A stretch of DNA of 21,837 bases from Haplomitrium mnioides (GCA_049999725.1 JBNGIS010034057.1:1-21837); one strand, 5' to 3'. Counted from the first letter of the stretch, positions 1 through 9,540 are shown. The notes: generated from the letters alone by a model not told the origin. Numbers and translations: made by a program.

Positions 1-160
1 TCACAACATCAACAATGAAGGAGATGAAGAATGTCAAGGAAATGATGGGCACCAGTAAAAAAACCTCGTGGTTTTGCTGGGATGAAGAAGAAAGGCGAGG
101 AAAGTATCTACTATATAGAAAAACAAAAAAAATGGAGGGTTAATTGTAGTTGATGGATGG
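1..160 (+). pseudogene. Gag/protease junction remnant of G1
   Basis: This stretch precedes the protease of G1 and should be the end of gag and the start of pol. It is rich in Lys, Glu and Met codons in all + frames but is broken by stops, and no zinc knuckle is visible. The assignment rests on position only. Nothing else, such as an RNA gene or promoter, is recognisable here. Confidence 0.45.
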
Positions 161-2131
161 ATGGAAGGATTTGCAATAAGAGTTTTGGTGGATTTCGGAG
201 CCGAAGAAAATTACTTATCACGAGCGATAGCATTGAAGTTGAAATTGCCTCTTGAAAAAGAAGAGCACGAAGTGGTGGAAATGGCAAATGGCCAAAGCGA
301 GTCAATTGAGCGCCTATCTCAAGGTATAGCTTTACATATGGGTAACTATAAAGAGAAGTTGGAGTGGAAGATCACAACATTGGCAAGATATGACGCGATT
401 CTTGGAATGAAGTGGCTACGAAGATATAATCTGCAAGTTGATTGGAGAAAAAAGACACTCACGACATCTCAATGGAAGATTTGGGGAGATCAAGTACGAT
501 CTTATTCAAGACACCTACCCCTATATGTGATTGGAGCAAAGGCGATCAAAAAGCAAGATATGGTGTTTTTAGGACTCATACGTAAGCTCACTATTAATAA
601 GAAGGACTCAAGACATAATGTTCCACATGAGTTTCAAGGTGTTTTGAAGGAGTTTGATGACGTTTTTCCCAATTATTTGCCCAAGGGTTTGCCTCCTAAA
701 CGATGCATTGATCACAAGATTGAGGTCATTCCAGGAAGTACTCCACCGTGCAAAGCACCATATCGTTTGCCTCCTCATGAACTAGAAGAGTGCAAGTCTC
801 AAATTACAGAATTGTTGGAAAAAGGATTCATTCAACCAAGCATTTCTCCTTATGGTGCACCAGTATTATTTGTCAAAAAGAAAGATGAGACTATGAGGAT
901 GTGCATTGACTATCGAGAACTCAATCAACAAACGGTGAAAAATAAATATCCATTGTCAAGGATGGATGATTTATTTGATCAACTTCAAGGAGCAAATTAC
1001 TTTACAAAATTGGACTTGAGAAGCGGATACAATCAAATCCGAATCGCGGAAGGTGATGTGCAAAAAATAGCATTTCAAAGTCGATACATGCATTTTGAAT
1101 ATCTTGTTATGCATTTTGGATTAACCAATGCTCCTGCAAAATTTATGGGTCTTATGAATGATATCTTTTGATCTTGTTTGGATAAGTTTGTTATTGTCTT
1201 TTTGGATGATATTCTCATTTACAGCAAGAGTCTTCAAGAGCATCAACAACATCTTCGTACAGTATTAAAGGTACTTCGGAACCACAAGCTATATGTAAAG
1301 ATGTCCAAATGTGAAATTGGAAAGAGGGAGGCTGACTACTTGGGTCACCGTGTAAGTGCATCAGGAATCCAAGTTATGGATAAGAAGGTGGAGGCAATTC
1401 AGAAGTGAGAAGCTCCTAGTGATCAAACACAACTAAGGGGATTCTTGGGGCTAACCGGGTTTTATCGTCGATTTGTGAAAGGTTTTGCACAAATAGGAGA
1501 ACCATTAACAAACTTGCTCAAGAAAAGTCACACATGGTCATGGGGAGCTGCAGAAGAGTTGGTATTCCAAGCGTTGAAGAAATCACTTCTTCATGCTCTT
1601 ATTTTTAAATGGTATGATTCTAAACGACCAATCAAACTTTTGGTGGATGCATCAGGAAAGGCTATTGGCGGAGTATTGCAACAAGAATGGGAGGATGGTT
1701 GGCATCCTATTGCCTTCTTTTCTAGGAAGTGGAGCGACACTGAGAAAAACTATCATACTACGGAGTGGGAAGAATTGGCGATTGTGCTATCAACCAAACA
1801 TTGGAAGCATTATCTAGGAGATAAGGAGTTTGTTGTCGAAACCGACCATAAACCTCTAATCCATCTAGAAAATCAAAAGGAACTCTCAAAACAAAAAATT
1901 CGTTGGGCGGAGTGGAGACAACGGTTCCATATGAAGATGGTCTATGTGGAAGGAAAACGACAAATTGCAGATGCCTTGACCTGCATGCCTCAACTCAACA
2001 TCTTGTCAGAAATCACAATTCATCCTACTTGGTGGACGAAAATGTTGGCTGCAACAAAAGAAGATGAGGAGATCATTGCCGCACAACAAAAGAATCTAGT
2101 AAAAGAGGTGAGAGGATTGATTTTCTTCTAA
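161..2131 (+). pseudogene. G1 pol, part 1: aspartic protease, reverse transcriptase, RNase H
   Basis: One frame (codons starting at positions equal to 2 mod 3) carries three enzymes of Ty3/gypsy Pol. The protease shows the active-site region as [11 protein letters not shown] near 190-220; the catalytic Asp is kept but the usual Ser/Thr is Phe. A flap-like AILGMKWL follows. Reverse transcriptase starts near 640, with [26 protein letters not shown] and the palm motif FLDD at 1199-1210, both catalytic Asp present. The RNase H has LLVDASGKAIGG, an EWEELAIV helix and VETDHKPL. Stops interrupt at 1169 (TGA, likely from an Arg CGA), 1406 (TGA, where relatives have Trp) and 2129 (TAA). The first Met at 161 is not a biological start, because the protein continues from upstream gag. 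Confidence 0.93.
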
Positions 2132-3060
2132 AGAAAGGTATGGGTTCCTAATAGTGTTAAGCTTCGCTCTGAAGTTTTATATGAAGCACATGATTCAGCA
2201 GTTGGTAGACATGTTGGAATTGAGAAAACTTTGGACAATCTTCAACGAAGCTATTATTGGCCTAAGATGCATCGAGATGTGGAGACCTATGTTCGGAGTT
2301 GTTCGGCTTGTCAACAAAACAAAGCGACCAACCTTAAACGTGGAGGTTTATTACAACCATTGCCATTGCCGATTCGGAATTCGATTTTTGGCGATTCGGA
2401 ATTGGCAATGGGAACATGTGAGTATGGATATCGTGTGTGAGTTACCACGTACTTCAACAAGGTATGATGCTATTTTTGTTTTTATGGACAAACTTAGCAA
2501 AATGATTCATATTCATCCGACTACCAAATTAGCGACAGCACCAGAGTTAGCACAAATTTATTTGGAAGCTGTCTACTCTCATCATGGTATCTCTAAAGTG
2601 ATTATCTCCGACCGCGACACTCAATTTACCAACATGTTTTGGCGCACAATATTTGGTCTTCTCAAAACCAAACTCGCTATGTCAACTGCTTATCACCCAG
2701 AATTGGATGGTCAAACTGAACGGGCCAACTGCACCATTGAAAAAATGTTGCGGGATTTTACTATGGAAGAACAAGAAGAATGGGATTGGTTGCTACCTCT
2801 TGTGGAGTTCTCTTACAATAACTCCATCAACAGCTCTACACGAGCCACGCCTTTCTTTTTTATGTATGGTGAGCATCCAACTACTCTATCTAATCTTCAT
2901 CCTGCATCGACCTCTAAGAGTCCAACTGCCGATGATTTCCTCCATCGGCTACACCACGGCATCTAATGTGCCAAGGAAAAACTTGAAGTTGCTCGTAATC
3001 GCCAAAAAAATATGCCGATGCTCATCATCGCGAAGTGACCTTTGCTGTAGGTGACAAGTA
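2132..3060 (+). pseudogene. G1 pol, part 2: integrase
   Basis: Retroviral-type integrase of the gypsy class, which would insert the cDNA into the host chromosome. The zinc-binding HHCC domain spans about 2190-2320 and ends in SCSACQQNK. The core follows with the first catalytic Asp in VSMDIVCELP, the second in IISDRDTQFTN and the Glu in AYHPELDGQTERAN, so the D,D,E triad is intact. The reading frame changes between the zinc domain (2 mod 3) and the core (0 mod 3) because of a 22-bp duplication at 2370-2403. A TAA at 2964 (probably from Gln CAA) and loss of one A in the run 3004-3010 break the C-terminal part, which then reads on as REVTFAVGDK in a third frame. Confidence 0.92.
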
Positions 3061-3498
3061 TAGCTCTCTATGTCCAATCTTCCTTTTCTTCGCTCTCGTA
3101 AGCTATCTGCTCGCTTTATCGGACCATTTGCTATTTGTGCTTGTACTGGTGAAGTGGCCCATCAACTTGTTTTACCTCCTCACATGCAGATTCATCCGGT
3201 CTTTCATGTCTCTTTATTACGTGCTTTTGTCCCTCGCTCTACCACCTTCACTTGTACCCAAGAACCCTGTCCACCACTTGAGCTTATTGATGGTCATGAG
3301 GAATTTGAGGTGGAACAGCTCTTGAAGAAACGCACACGTCGTCGAGGCCATCGTGAGATTGTGGAGTACTTGGTTCATTGGAAAGGCTACCCTCTTTATG
3401 AAGCTAATTAGGAGCCATTGGAGAATTTGGCCAATGCCTCTGCACTTATTCACTCTTTTGAGACCTCTCTAACTTGCAACGAGGACGTTGCCTTTTAA
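3061..3498 (+). pseudogene. G1 integrase tail and chromodomain
   Basis: After another frameshift near 3060 the frame 1 mod 3 encodes the end of the integrase (FIGPFAIC, then HPVFHVSLLR) and a CHROMO domain. The chromodomain runs about 3295-3470 with EEFEVEQLL, then EYLVHWKGYP, then EPLENLANA and a final Phe-containing helix. In chromoviruses this domain binds histone marks, typically H3K9 methylation, and steers integration into heterochromatin. The invariant Trp before EPLENL is replaced by a TAG at 3409-3411, consistent with TGG to TAG. The original stop is TAA at 3496-3498, directly before the polypurine tract. Confidence 0.9.
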
Positions 3499-3511
3499 AA
3501 AAAGGGAGGAT
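3499..3511 (+). other. Polypurine tract of G1
   Basis: Purine-rich AAAAAGGGAGGAT lies between the pol stop codon and the LTR start. This is the expected position for the plus-strand primer of reverse transcription. Confidence 0.8.
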
Positions 3512-3620
3512 TGTAACGGTCACTAACTTTAGTAAGCCATAGCTAAAAATAATGTCAACTATCTCTAGAAAGCTATTACTAAGTTAGAGTAGCAAAAAGC
3601 AATTGCTATTATAGAGAATT

Positions 3621-3830
3621 GGACACGTGGCACGAGGAGAGAAAGTCAACGAATTAAAGTGAAAGAGGGAGTTTAGATAGACTACTTTAGAAGAGTATAA
3701 AGACACGTGACAAGCGGAGAATTAAAGTAAAGAGAAGGTTCTAAAGATAAGGACACGTGGCAAAAGGAGAACTAAGGAGATGGAAGGTTCTAAGGATAAG
3801 GACACATGGCAGCAGGAGAACAAAAGTAAA
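3621..3830 (+). promoter_or_regulatory. Repeated G-box/ABRE-like units in the G1 U3
   Basis: Four related units begin at 3621, 3701, 3751 and 3800. Each starts GGACAC[G/A]TGGCA or a close variant and continues into an A/G-rich stretch, with about 50-bp spacing between the last three. The palindromic G-box CACGTG is present at 3624-3629, 3704-3709 and 3754-3759; the fourth copy has CACATG at 3803-3808. CACGTGGC is the core bound by plant bZIP factors in abscisic-acid and light responses. The regulatory role is inferred from motif and position upstream of the TATA box. Confidence 0.65.
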
Positions 3831-3939
3831 AGGGTGGTCCAATTAGAGTGAGAGAGAAAAGAAAGGTCCAATTAGAAGAGGATAGAAAAGGAACCAATGG
3901 GGTCTCTCCACCTATATAGGCAAAGTGCTTTCTCTCAAG

Positions 3940-3948
3940 TATATAAAG
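3940..3948 (+). promoter_or_regulatory. TATA box of the G1 LTR
   Basis: TATATAAAG lies 140 bp before the LTR end and downstream of the G-box repeats. A second weaker candidate, CTATATAGG, lies at about 3912-3920. Transcription would start about 30 bp downstream, marking the U3/R border. Confidence 0.65.
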
Positions 3949-4080
3949 AAGGGAGAGTGCCTTGTTTGGCATCTCTTACCTTGTGGGTTTTCCAAGTTCT
4001 TTGTGCGCTTCTCTTGTGCTAACTTGTATGTGTTGTATTTGTACTAACTTATGTGTGTAATGTGGGTGTGTAGTGTTACA

Positions 4081-4715
4081 GCAACATTTCGATGAATGAT
4101 TATGTCTTGAAGATAAAAGAGACATCAGATGCATTGGGATCTATTGGAGTAGTTACAGAGGAGGATGATGTAGTGTCTATAGTATTAAATGGTTTGAAGG
4201 ATGATGACAAGTGGAAATTGTTTGCCACTTTTATGTATGTTTGAGAAAATCTTCCTAATTTTGATGAGCTAGTCTCCTTGATGATTATAGAGGAGAGGAA
4301 CATTGGAGGACCCACTTTAGAAAATGGTTCTAATGAGCAGGCACAAGGCTTCTACTCAAGATATGGTAGAGGCAGGGGGAGATCCCAAAGAGGACGTGGT
4401 GAAGGTAGAGGTTATGTGCAATATAACCAAAATCAACTAAATTTTGAGAATACAACTTATGGTAGAGGCCGCAGAAATTTTCCAAGAAGAAGGAGCTTTC
4501 GTGAAAGAGGTGGAAGGCAAAACATTCATGATGTAGTTTGTTGGGAGTGTGGAGAACCAGATTATTTTGCAAATGACTGCTATAGCAGATCCAACAACAA
4601 TAACAGAGGATATGATCGGAGACAACAAGAAAATTATGCATCATCATCAAAGAGTGATGGTGAGCGTCTCTTTGTTTTGCAACATATGATGAGTATTTAT
4701 ATACAAGGTTGTGAC
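4081..4715 (+). pseudogene. C1 Gag, C-terminal part
   Basis: This is the capsid/nucleocapsid part of copia Gag, which packages element RNA. The frame is readable from 4092 with a VLNGLKDDDKW-like capsid segment typical of copia Gag and a stop at 4242. A Gly/Arg-rich stretch (RGRGRSQRGRG, about 4360-4420) follows, and a CCHC zinc knuckle at 4539-4580 reads CWECGEPDYFANDC. The zinc-ligand His of the knuckle is Tyr (TAT at 4563-4565, one C-to-T change from CAT), so this knuckle should not bind zinc normally. The 5' boundary is the insertion point of G1, not a real start. Confidence 0.88.
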
Positions 4716-5960
4716 AATGATGCATGGTATATGGATTATGGTGGGTCAAACCATATGACACATCATAAAAATTGGCTAAAAGAGCTGCATGATCCAGAGT
4801 AGCAAGGATATGTGGAAACATATGATGCTACAATTCATCCAATTGAGTAGATGGGAAATGTTCCACTTGCTACACATGATGGAAAGTCAAAGTATATGGC
4901 TGATGTGTTCTATGTACTAACAATTACAAATAATTTGGTATCTGTTGGTCAAATGGTAGAACAAGGATTACAAGTTGTTTTTAATGAAGATGGTTGTTTT
5001 GTGGAGGATTTGAAGAATAGAAAGAGGTTGGTTGCTAGAGGAAGTAAGATAGAAAGGATGTTTACATTGGATATATACACTCTAATGGTAAATGATAATA
5101 TCATGTATACACAAAAGAATATAGTTATTAGAGATGCATATATGTGGCACAAAAGAATGGGACATGTGAATCTACAAAGGCTGAGATCAATGCAATCTAT
5201 GGGTGTAATTATCGGTTTGCCACAATTCAAGAATGCTGATATGCAAAAGGTGTATGAAGCATGTCAGTTTGGAAAACAGTCAAGGCATTCGTTCCCGAAT
5301 CAAAGAAATGTGAGTAAAAATCCTTTAGATATAGTACACTCTTATGTGTGGGGACCTACTGAGTATCCATCAATGTCAGAAAATAAACATTTTGTTACTT
5401 TTGTGGATGATCATACAAGGCAGGTATGGGTTTATTTTGTGAAGACAAAAGGAGAAGTGTTTGAGCACTTTAAGAGCTTTAAGAAGATGGTTGAAAAATA
5501 ATCAAGGTTGCAAATTAAATGCCTACTGTCAGATGGTGGAGGTGAGTATTTTTCACGAGAGTTTAGTAGATTTCTGGTAGACCATGGTGTGAAGAGGCAA
5601 TTCACATGCAGATATACTCCACAACATAATGGAGTTGCAAAGAGAAAGAATAGGCATATAGCAGAAATTGCTCGTGCCTTGATTAATGAGAAGAATATGC
5701 CAAAATACTATTAGGCACAGGTTGTACATACAGATATATATATCATAGACATAACTCCTATGACAGGAATACATGATATTACTCCAAAAGAAAGATTTAC
5801 AGGTATAAAAAGTGATGTATCTCACTTGAAGGTATTTGGATGTATTGCATTTGTACACATACCAGATGAGCTAAGGACTAAGCTAGATCTTAAAGCTAAG
5901 ATGTGTATTTTCATTGGGTATTCTTTGGAGCAAAAAAGATATTGATGTTACAACCCTGTA
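4716..5960 (+). pseudogene. C1 protease and integrase
   Basis: The protease shows WYMDYGGSNHMT where active copies have an Asp-Ser-Gly core, so the Ser has become Tyr. The integrase follows: the zinc domain has HKRMGH and then YEACQFGKQ, in which the first zinc Cys is Tyr. In the core, the first catalytic Asp (HSDVWGP in relatives) is Tyr at 5343-5345. The second Asp is kept in LLSDGGGEY. The catalytic Glu in the HNGV...RKNR motif is Lys (AAG at 5640-5642). Stops at 4800, 4848, 5499, 5712 and 5943 interrupt it. The protein could neither process a polyprotein nor integrate DNA. Confidence 0.92.
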
Positions 5961-6374
5961 ACACGCAAAATCAGGGTAAGTAGAGATGTTGTATTTGATG
6001 AGTTGAGTAGTTGGTATGGTGTAGAAAAAGTTGCGAAGACTCATATAGAGGAAGAAGAAGTGCAAGAAAAATCAGCAAATCAGGAATTACAATTACAACT
6101 GTTGAGTGAATCAAGAGAGAGTTCAAACACTCTGTCTAAGAGTGTTAATCTGTGGTCAAGAAGATTGAGTTCAAGTTCACCAAATGTATCAATTGGAAGT
6201 GTTGAAAGTAAGTCACGTTCAGCAAAAGGAAAGGAAAAGATGGATCAACAGATGGATGCAAGTCACTCAAGTGATGGTGAAGAGGTTGATATACCCACTT
6301 TGCAAACACCTAGTGTGCAAAGGATGTAGGATGAGGTACGTAGATCTACACGTATAAAGTATCCAATAAGGAGG
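5961..6374 (+). pseudogene. C1 integrase C-terminal/linker region
   Basis: Same frame as the integrase. It carries the copia-typical segment YNPVTRKIRVSRDVVFDE, then a low-complexity acidic and Ser-rich linker (for example EEEEVQEKS and SSSSPNVSIGS), and then RRSTRIKYP, the basic Arg-Ser-x-Arg motif found just before copia reverse transcriptase. A TAG at 6327 interrupts it. In the family this region is a flexible spacer between integrase and RT and is poorly conserved. Confidence 0.8.
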
Positions 6375-7205
6375 TTGAGTTATGATAGTTTTTCTACACG
6401 TTATTATACATATATGGTGAAAATTATACATGATGTAGAACCCACTTATTTTGAGGATGCAGATGGCATACTTGAATGGGAGTTAGCTATGGATGAAGAA
6501 GTGAATGCACTTGATGAGAATGAGACTTGGAAGCTAACACCACTACCTCATGGAAAGAAAGCGATTGGCTGTAAGTGGGTTTACAAAGTAAAGCATAATG
6601 CAGATGGTTTGATAAGCATATACAAAGCTAGACTAGTAGCCAAAGTATATGCTCACACATATGGGATAGATTTTGATGAAACATTCAATCTTGTTGCAAA
6701 GATGGTGACTATGAGAGCTGTGATTGCTATGGCTACTGCTAAGAGATGGGATTTACATCAGATGGATGTAAAGAATGCTTTTTTGAATGGAGAGTTACAT
6801 AAAGAAGTGTATATGGAGCAGCTACATGGATATGTACACCATAAGTTTCCAAATTTTGTGTGTAAGTTGAAGAAAGCTTTATACGGATTAACGCAAGCAC
6901 CTAGAGCATGGACAGATAGAATAAGCAAGTTTTTACAAAGTATTGGATTTGTCATCAGCGAGGCAGATTACTCTATGTATGTGCAGAAAACAAATACAAG
7001 TTTGGTCATCATAGTGATATATGTTGATGATTTGATTATTACATGTGATGATAAGCTGCAAATTGAAAATGTTAAGAAGAGGATTGGAGCAGAACTTGAT
7101 ATGAAATACTTGGGAGAATTTATGTACCTCTTGGGCATACAAGTAATAAGAACACAACAAGGTATTTGGTTACTTCAACGAAAGTATATTCTAGATATGT
7201 TATAG
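6375..7205 (+). pseudogene. C1 reverse transcriptase
   Basis: The longest open segment of C1 encodes the copia reverse transcriptase (RVT_2 type). Recognisable blocks are the EWELAMDEEVNAL helix, the GCKWVYKVKH block, the HQMDVKNAFLNGEL block with its catalytic Asp, ALYGLTQAPRAW, and the palm motif YVDD at 7020-7031 followed by a conserved LGIQ block. All three catalytic Asp positions are present. It ends at a TAG at 7203, and a further TAG at 7251 breaks the thumb. Family RTs show ARLVAKGY where this copy has ARLVAKVY. Confidence 0.94.
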
Positions 7206-7253
7206 AAATATAGTATGATAGCATGTAAGCCTATTTCTACTCCACTTGAATAG

Positions 7254-8020
7254 AATGCAAAGTTAAGAGCTGATTTGGGAGATGAATTGGAAGATCCAAC
7301 TGTGTATCGAAAAATAGTTGGAAGTTTGATTTATGTGACCATGACAAGACCAGATATGTCTCATGATGTGGGAGTACTTAGTCATTTTATGCAGGTGCTA
7401 AGAAAGCCACATTTACATGCAGCAAGGAGAGCATTACGTAACTCAAAGGAACACTGAATTATGGTTTATTTTATGCATACAGAGTTGAAGTAAAACTATT
7501 TGGATATATCGATGCAGATTGGGCTGGATATACATATGACAGAAGATCTACAAGTGGTTATGTTTTCAATATTGGAGGTGTTGCAGTGAGTTGGAGTAGT
7601 AAGAAGCAACCTACAATTGCTTTGTCAAGCACAGAGGCAGAGTATAGAGGAGCAGCAATGATTGCATGTGAAATAGCTTGGCTACGCAAGCTATTGTCCG
7701 ATTTAGGACATTATGTGCAAGAGCCTATGACTTTGTATTGCGACAACATAAGGAGTATAATACTGGCAAACAATCTGGTGTTTCATGTAAGAATGAAACA
7801 CATTGAGGTTCATTACCATTACATATGAGAGAAGGTACTTGAAGGTGAGATTGATTTGGTGTATGTGAATACAGATGAGCAAGTAGCTGATATTTTTACA
7901 AAGTCAATAGATGCAGAGAAGCAACAGAAGTCTCGAACTATGATGAGAGTTCTTGGAATTGGCTTGAGCTTGAGGGGGAGTGTTGAAATACCAAGCTCGG
8001 TATGCAGCCCGCTAGGATGA
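7254..8020 (+). pseudogene. C1 thumb and RNase H
   Basis: The thumb block YRKIVGSLIYVTMTRPD and the AARRALR helix are in frame 0 mod 3. An indel near 7440-7450 moves the rest to frame 2 mod 3: GYIDADWAG, then a TSGYVF segment, then ALSSTEAEYRGA and LYCDN. These supply the catalytic Asp, Glu and Asp of copia RNase H. A TGA at 7827-7829 probably replaces an Arg CGA in the conserved HIEVHYHYIR block. The frame continues through VADIFTK and overlaps the LTR start, closing at TGA 8018-8020, a usual arrangement in copia elements. Confidence 0.92.
7971..7980 (+). other. Polypurine tract of C1
   Basis: TGAGGGGGAG immediately precedes the TGTTG start of the LTR, a standard copia plus-strand priming site. 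Confidence 0.85.
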
Positions 8021-8242
8021 CGGATAGAGTCTTATTTTTTTGGACCCTCTTTAGGGTTAGTTTTGTTAAGTTAATTTAGAGTAAGTTTAAGTATAAGTAC
8101 ACAAAGTATGTAGAGAGAGAAGGAGGGAGATTGAAGAGAGAGCGCCGCCATGTTGCAAGCCTCTTCCCTTTTGTAAATTCATTGTGTTGAATACGATCTC
8201 TCATATTTGCCTCCAAAGATTTGTCTCCTCGATTTCCTTACA
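7981..8242 (+). repeat. 3' LTR of C1 (about 262 bp)
   Basis: The start TGTTGAAATA after the polypurine tract is clear. The end is set at TTCCTTACA because it finishes in CA and because the following bases match the tandem array. TG...CA termini fit a short copia LTR. Without the 5' LTR the 3' border may be off by some bases. The middle is purine-rich (AGAGAGAGAAGGAGGGAG, about 8112-8130). Confidence 0.75.
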
Positions 8243-8890
8243 ACTATTCATAAATCCTCTCTTCGTTTGAGCATCTCAAGCTCCTTCATACATATTACTA
8301 TTCATAAATCCTCTCTTTGCTCCAACATCTTGATGCGCCCAATGCTTCCAAAAAAGAATTGGTTGTAGTTCAAAACAAATTCATGTGCAGCCAATGTCAC
8401 TATTCTCCCTTTCACAACTGAATAAATGCTTTGTTTTCTCTGCATTCTCCTTCATGCATATTACTTTTCATAAATCCTCTCCTTGTTCCAGCATCTTGAG
8501 GCGCCTGAATATTACTATTCATAAATCCTCTCTTCGTTCCAGCATCTCGAGGTGACCGATGCTTCAAGCAAAAAATTGGCTGTAGTTCAAAACAAATCCA
8601 TGTGCAGTCGATGTCACTATTCTCCCTTTCACAATTGAATAAATGCTTTGTTTTCGTTACGTCCTCCTTCATGCATATTATTATTCAAAAATCCTCTCTT
8701 TATTCCAGCATCTCAAGGTGCCTGATGCTTTCAACAAAGAATCGGCTCTAGTTCAAGACAAATCAATGTGCAGTTGACGTTGATGTTCTTCCTTTCACAA
8801 TTGAATAAATGCTATGTTTTCCATGTATCCTCCTTCGTGCATATTACTATTCATGAATCCTCTATTCGTTTTAGCTACTTGAGGCCCCTT
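8243..8890. repeat. Tandem array: about 165-bp units plus 50-bp head-only pieces
   Basis: Three near-full units start at about 8295, 8511 and 8677. Each begins ATTACTATTCATAAATCCTC or a variant, passes a TTGGCTGTAGTTCAAAACAA-like block and a CTCCCTTTCACAATTGAATA block, and ends in CTCCTTCATGCAT. Extra copies of only the first 50 bp lie at 8243-8294, 8460-8510 and 8842-8890. Copies differ by scattered substitutions. I recognise no gene here; short ORFs exist on the - strand but only because the unit has few stops. The array touches the C1 LTR at its left end. Confidence 0.85.
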
Positions 8891-9221
8891 CCTCCCTCTA
8901 TATTTGGGCAACCAAAACCAAGTTTTTTTACGTGGTGGCTCTCTAGCATCAAAATTTTACTTCCTTTCTATATAAGGCGCCGCACAAGGGAGGGAGAGGG
9001 CAAAATGAGACCTCCCTCCTATTTTTTCCATATAGCTCTAACCAAAGCACAAGAAGGAAACTTTCATTTTAATCTTAGCCATTGATGCAGATCCTTTTCA
9101 TCCCAAACATCACTTCCAATCTCAATTTTACCTTTGGCTTAGCAGATATTTTAACATTTAATATTAACTTTCTTATTTTCTCTAAAACCAAATGATTTTT
9201 CACAATTCCACTTATATACAA

Positions 9222-9270
<49 letters not shown>

Positions 9271-9540
9271 ACGCATGCACACATATGACTTACGTGGGAT
9301 GCTTTCTCTTTGTTCTCTGAATTGCTGCTTCTTCGTCTTGGTTGTCTGAGCTGTTGCTGCTGCTATATGGATTTGGTCAGATACCTATATTTTCAGAAAG
9401 AAAGTATTGTTCTTACAATTGTATTTCTTAATCCTCAAGAAATTACTATTAATCTCAATTTCAATGTCTGTTAATCTAATTCCTATCTATTCGGATAGTG
9501 TCTGTTGTTCAACATTGTTGCCTTTACTATCCATATTTTC
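8891..9540. other. Gene-free stretch, AT-rich with a microsatellite
   Basis: I see no coding region here. CTATATAAGG at 8968-8977, followed by a GC-rich GCGCCGCAC, looks like a TATA box and could be an LTR or host promoter, with no supporting context. A (CA)n tract lies at 9224-9268. The part near 9300-9540 may include the 3' LTR of the Tat-like element T1, but I could not define its ends. Confidence 0.5.
9224..9268. repeat. (CA)22 microsatellite
   Basis: Uninterrupted CA dinucleotides over 45 bp. The translated Cys-Val stretch on the - strand is an artefact of the repeat. Confidence 0.98.

Larger units (their letters stand above)
1..4080 (+). mobile_element. Ty3/gypsy chromovirus (G1), 5'-truncated by the window edge
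   Basis: Domains run PR, RT, RNase H, integrase, chromodomain, then a polypurine tract and a 3' LTR. This is the Ty3/gypsy order (integrase after RNase H), and the terminal chromodomain marks it as a chromovirus. The 5' LTR, primer-binding site and most of gag lie left of the window. The element ends at 4080, where sequence switches at once to copia gag, so it looks inserted into the copia element C1. The copy is non-functional: in-frame stops at 1169, 1406, 2129, 2964 and 3409, and frameshifts near 2381-2403, 3004-3010 and 3059-3063. Confidence 0.95.
3512..4080 (+). repeat. 3' LTR of G1 (569 bp)
   Basis: The LTR starts TGTAACGG just after the polypurine tract and ends GTGTTACA; TGTAAC and GTTACA form a perfect 6-bp terminal inverted repeat, as expected for integrase recognition. 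It contains G-box repeats in U3 (3621-3830) and a TATA box at 3940-3948. The next base begins copia gag. The matching 5' LTR lies outside the window, so age by LTR divergence cannot be estimated here. Confidence 0.88.
4081..8242 (+). mobile_element. Ty1/copia element (C1), 5' part missing
   Basis: The domain order Gag, PR, integrase, RT, RNase H is diagnostic for Ty1/copia. All parts to about 7440 share one frame (0 mod 3), then RNase H is in frame 2 mod 3 after an indel near 7440-7450. No 5' LTR precedes gag; the sequence begins abruptly at the LTR end of G1, so the 5' part is expected left of G1, outside the window. In-frame stops lie at 4242, 4800, 4848, 5499, 5712, 5943, 6327, 7203, 7251 and 7827. 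The element is dead, with key integrase residues also lost. Confidence 0.95.

Noticed and set aside
2154-2440. Programmed frameshifting in the G1 integrase
   Set aside because: The frame change coincides with a 22-bp direct duplication and there is no slippery site or downstream structure; mutation is simpler.
8412-8672. Open frame on the - strand in the tandem array
   Set aside because: It repeats with the 165-bp unit, has internal duplication and matches no family; it is an artefact of the repeat.
8243-8890. CRISPR-like array
   Set aside because: Units are 165 bp and contiguous with no unique spacers, in a plant-type genome; this is an ordinary tandem repeat.
8968-8977. Host gene promoter at CTATATAAGG
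   Set aside because: No downstream coding region or exon signals on the + strand; kept only as a remark.
9075-9284. Small Cys/Val-rich protein on the - strand
   Set aside because: Its Cys-Val stretch is just the translated (CA)n microsatellite.
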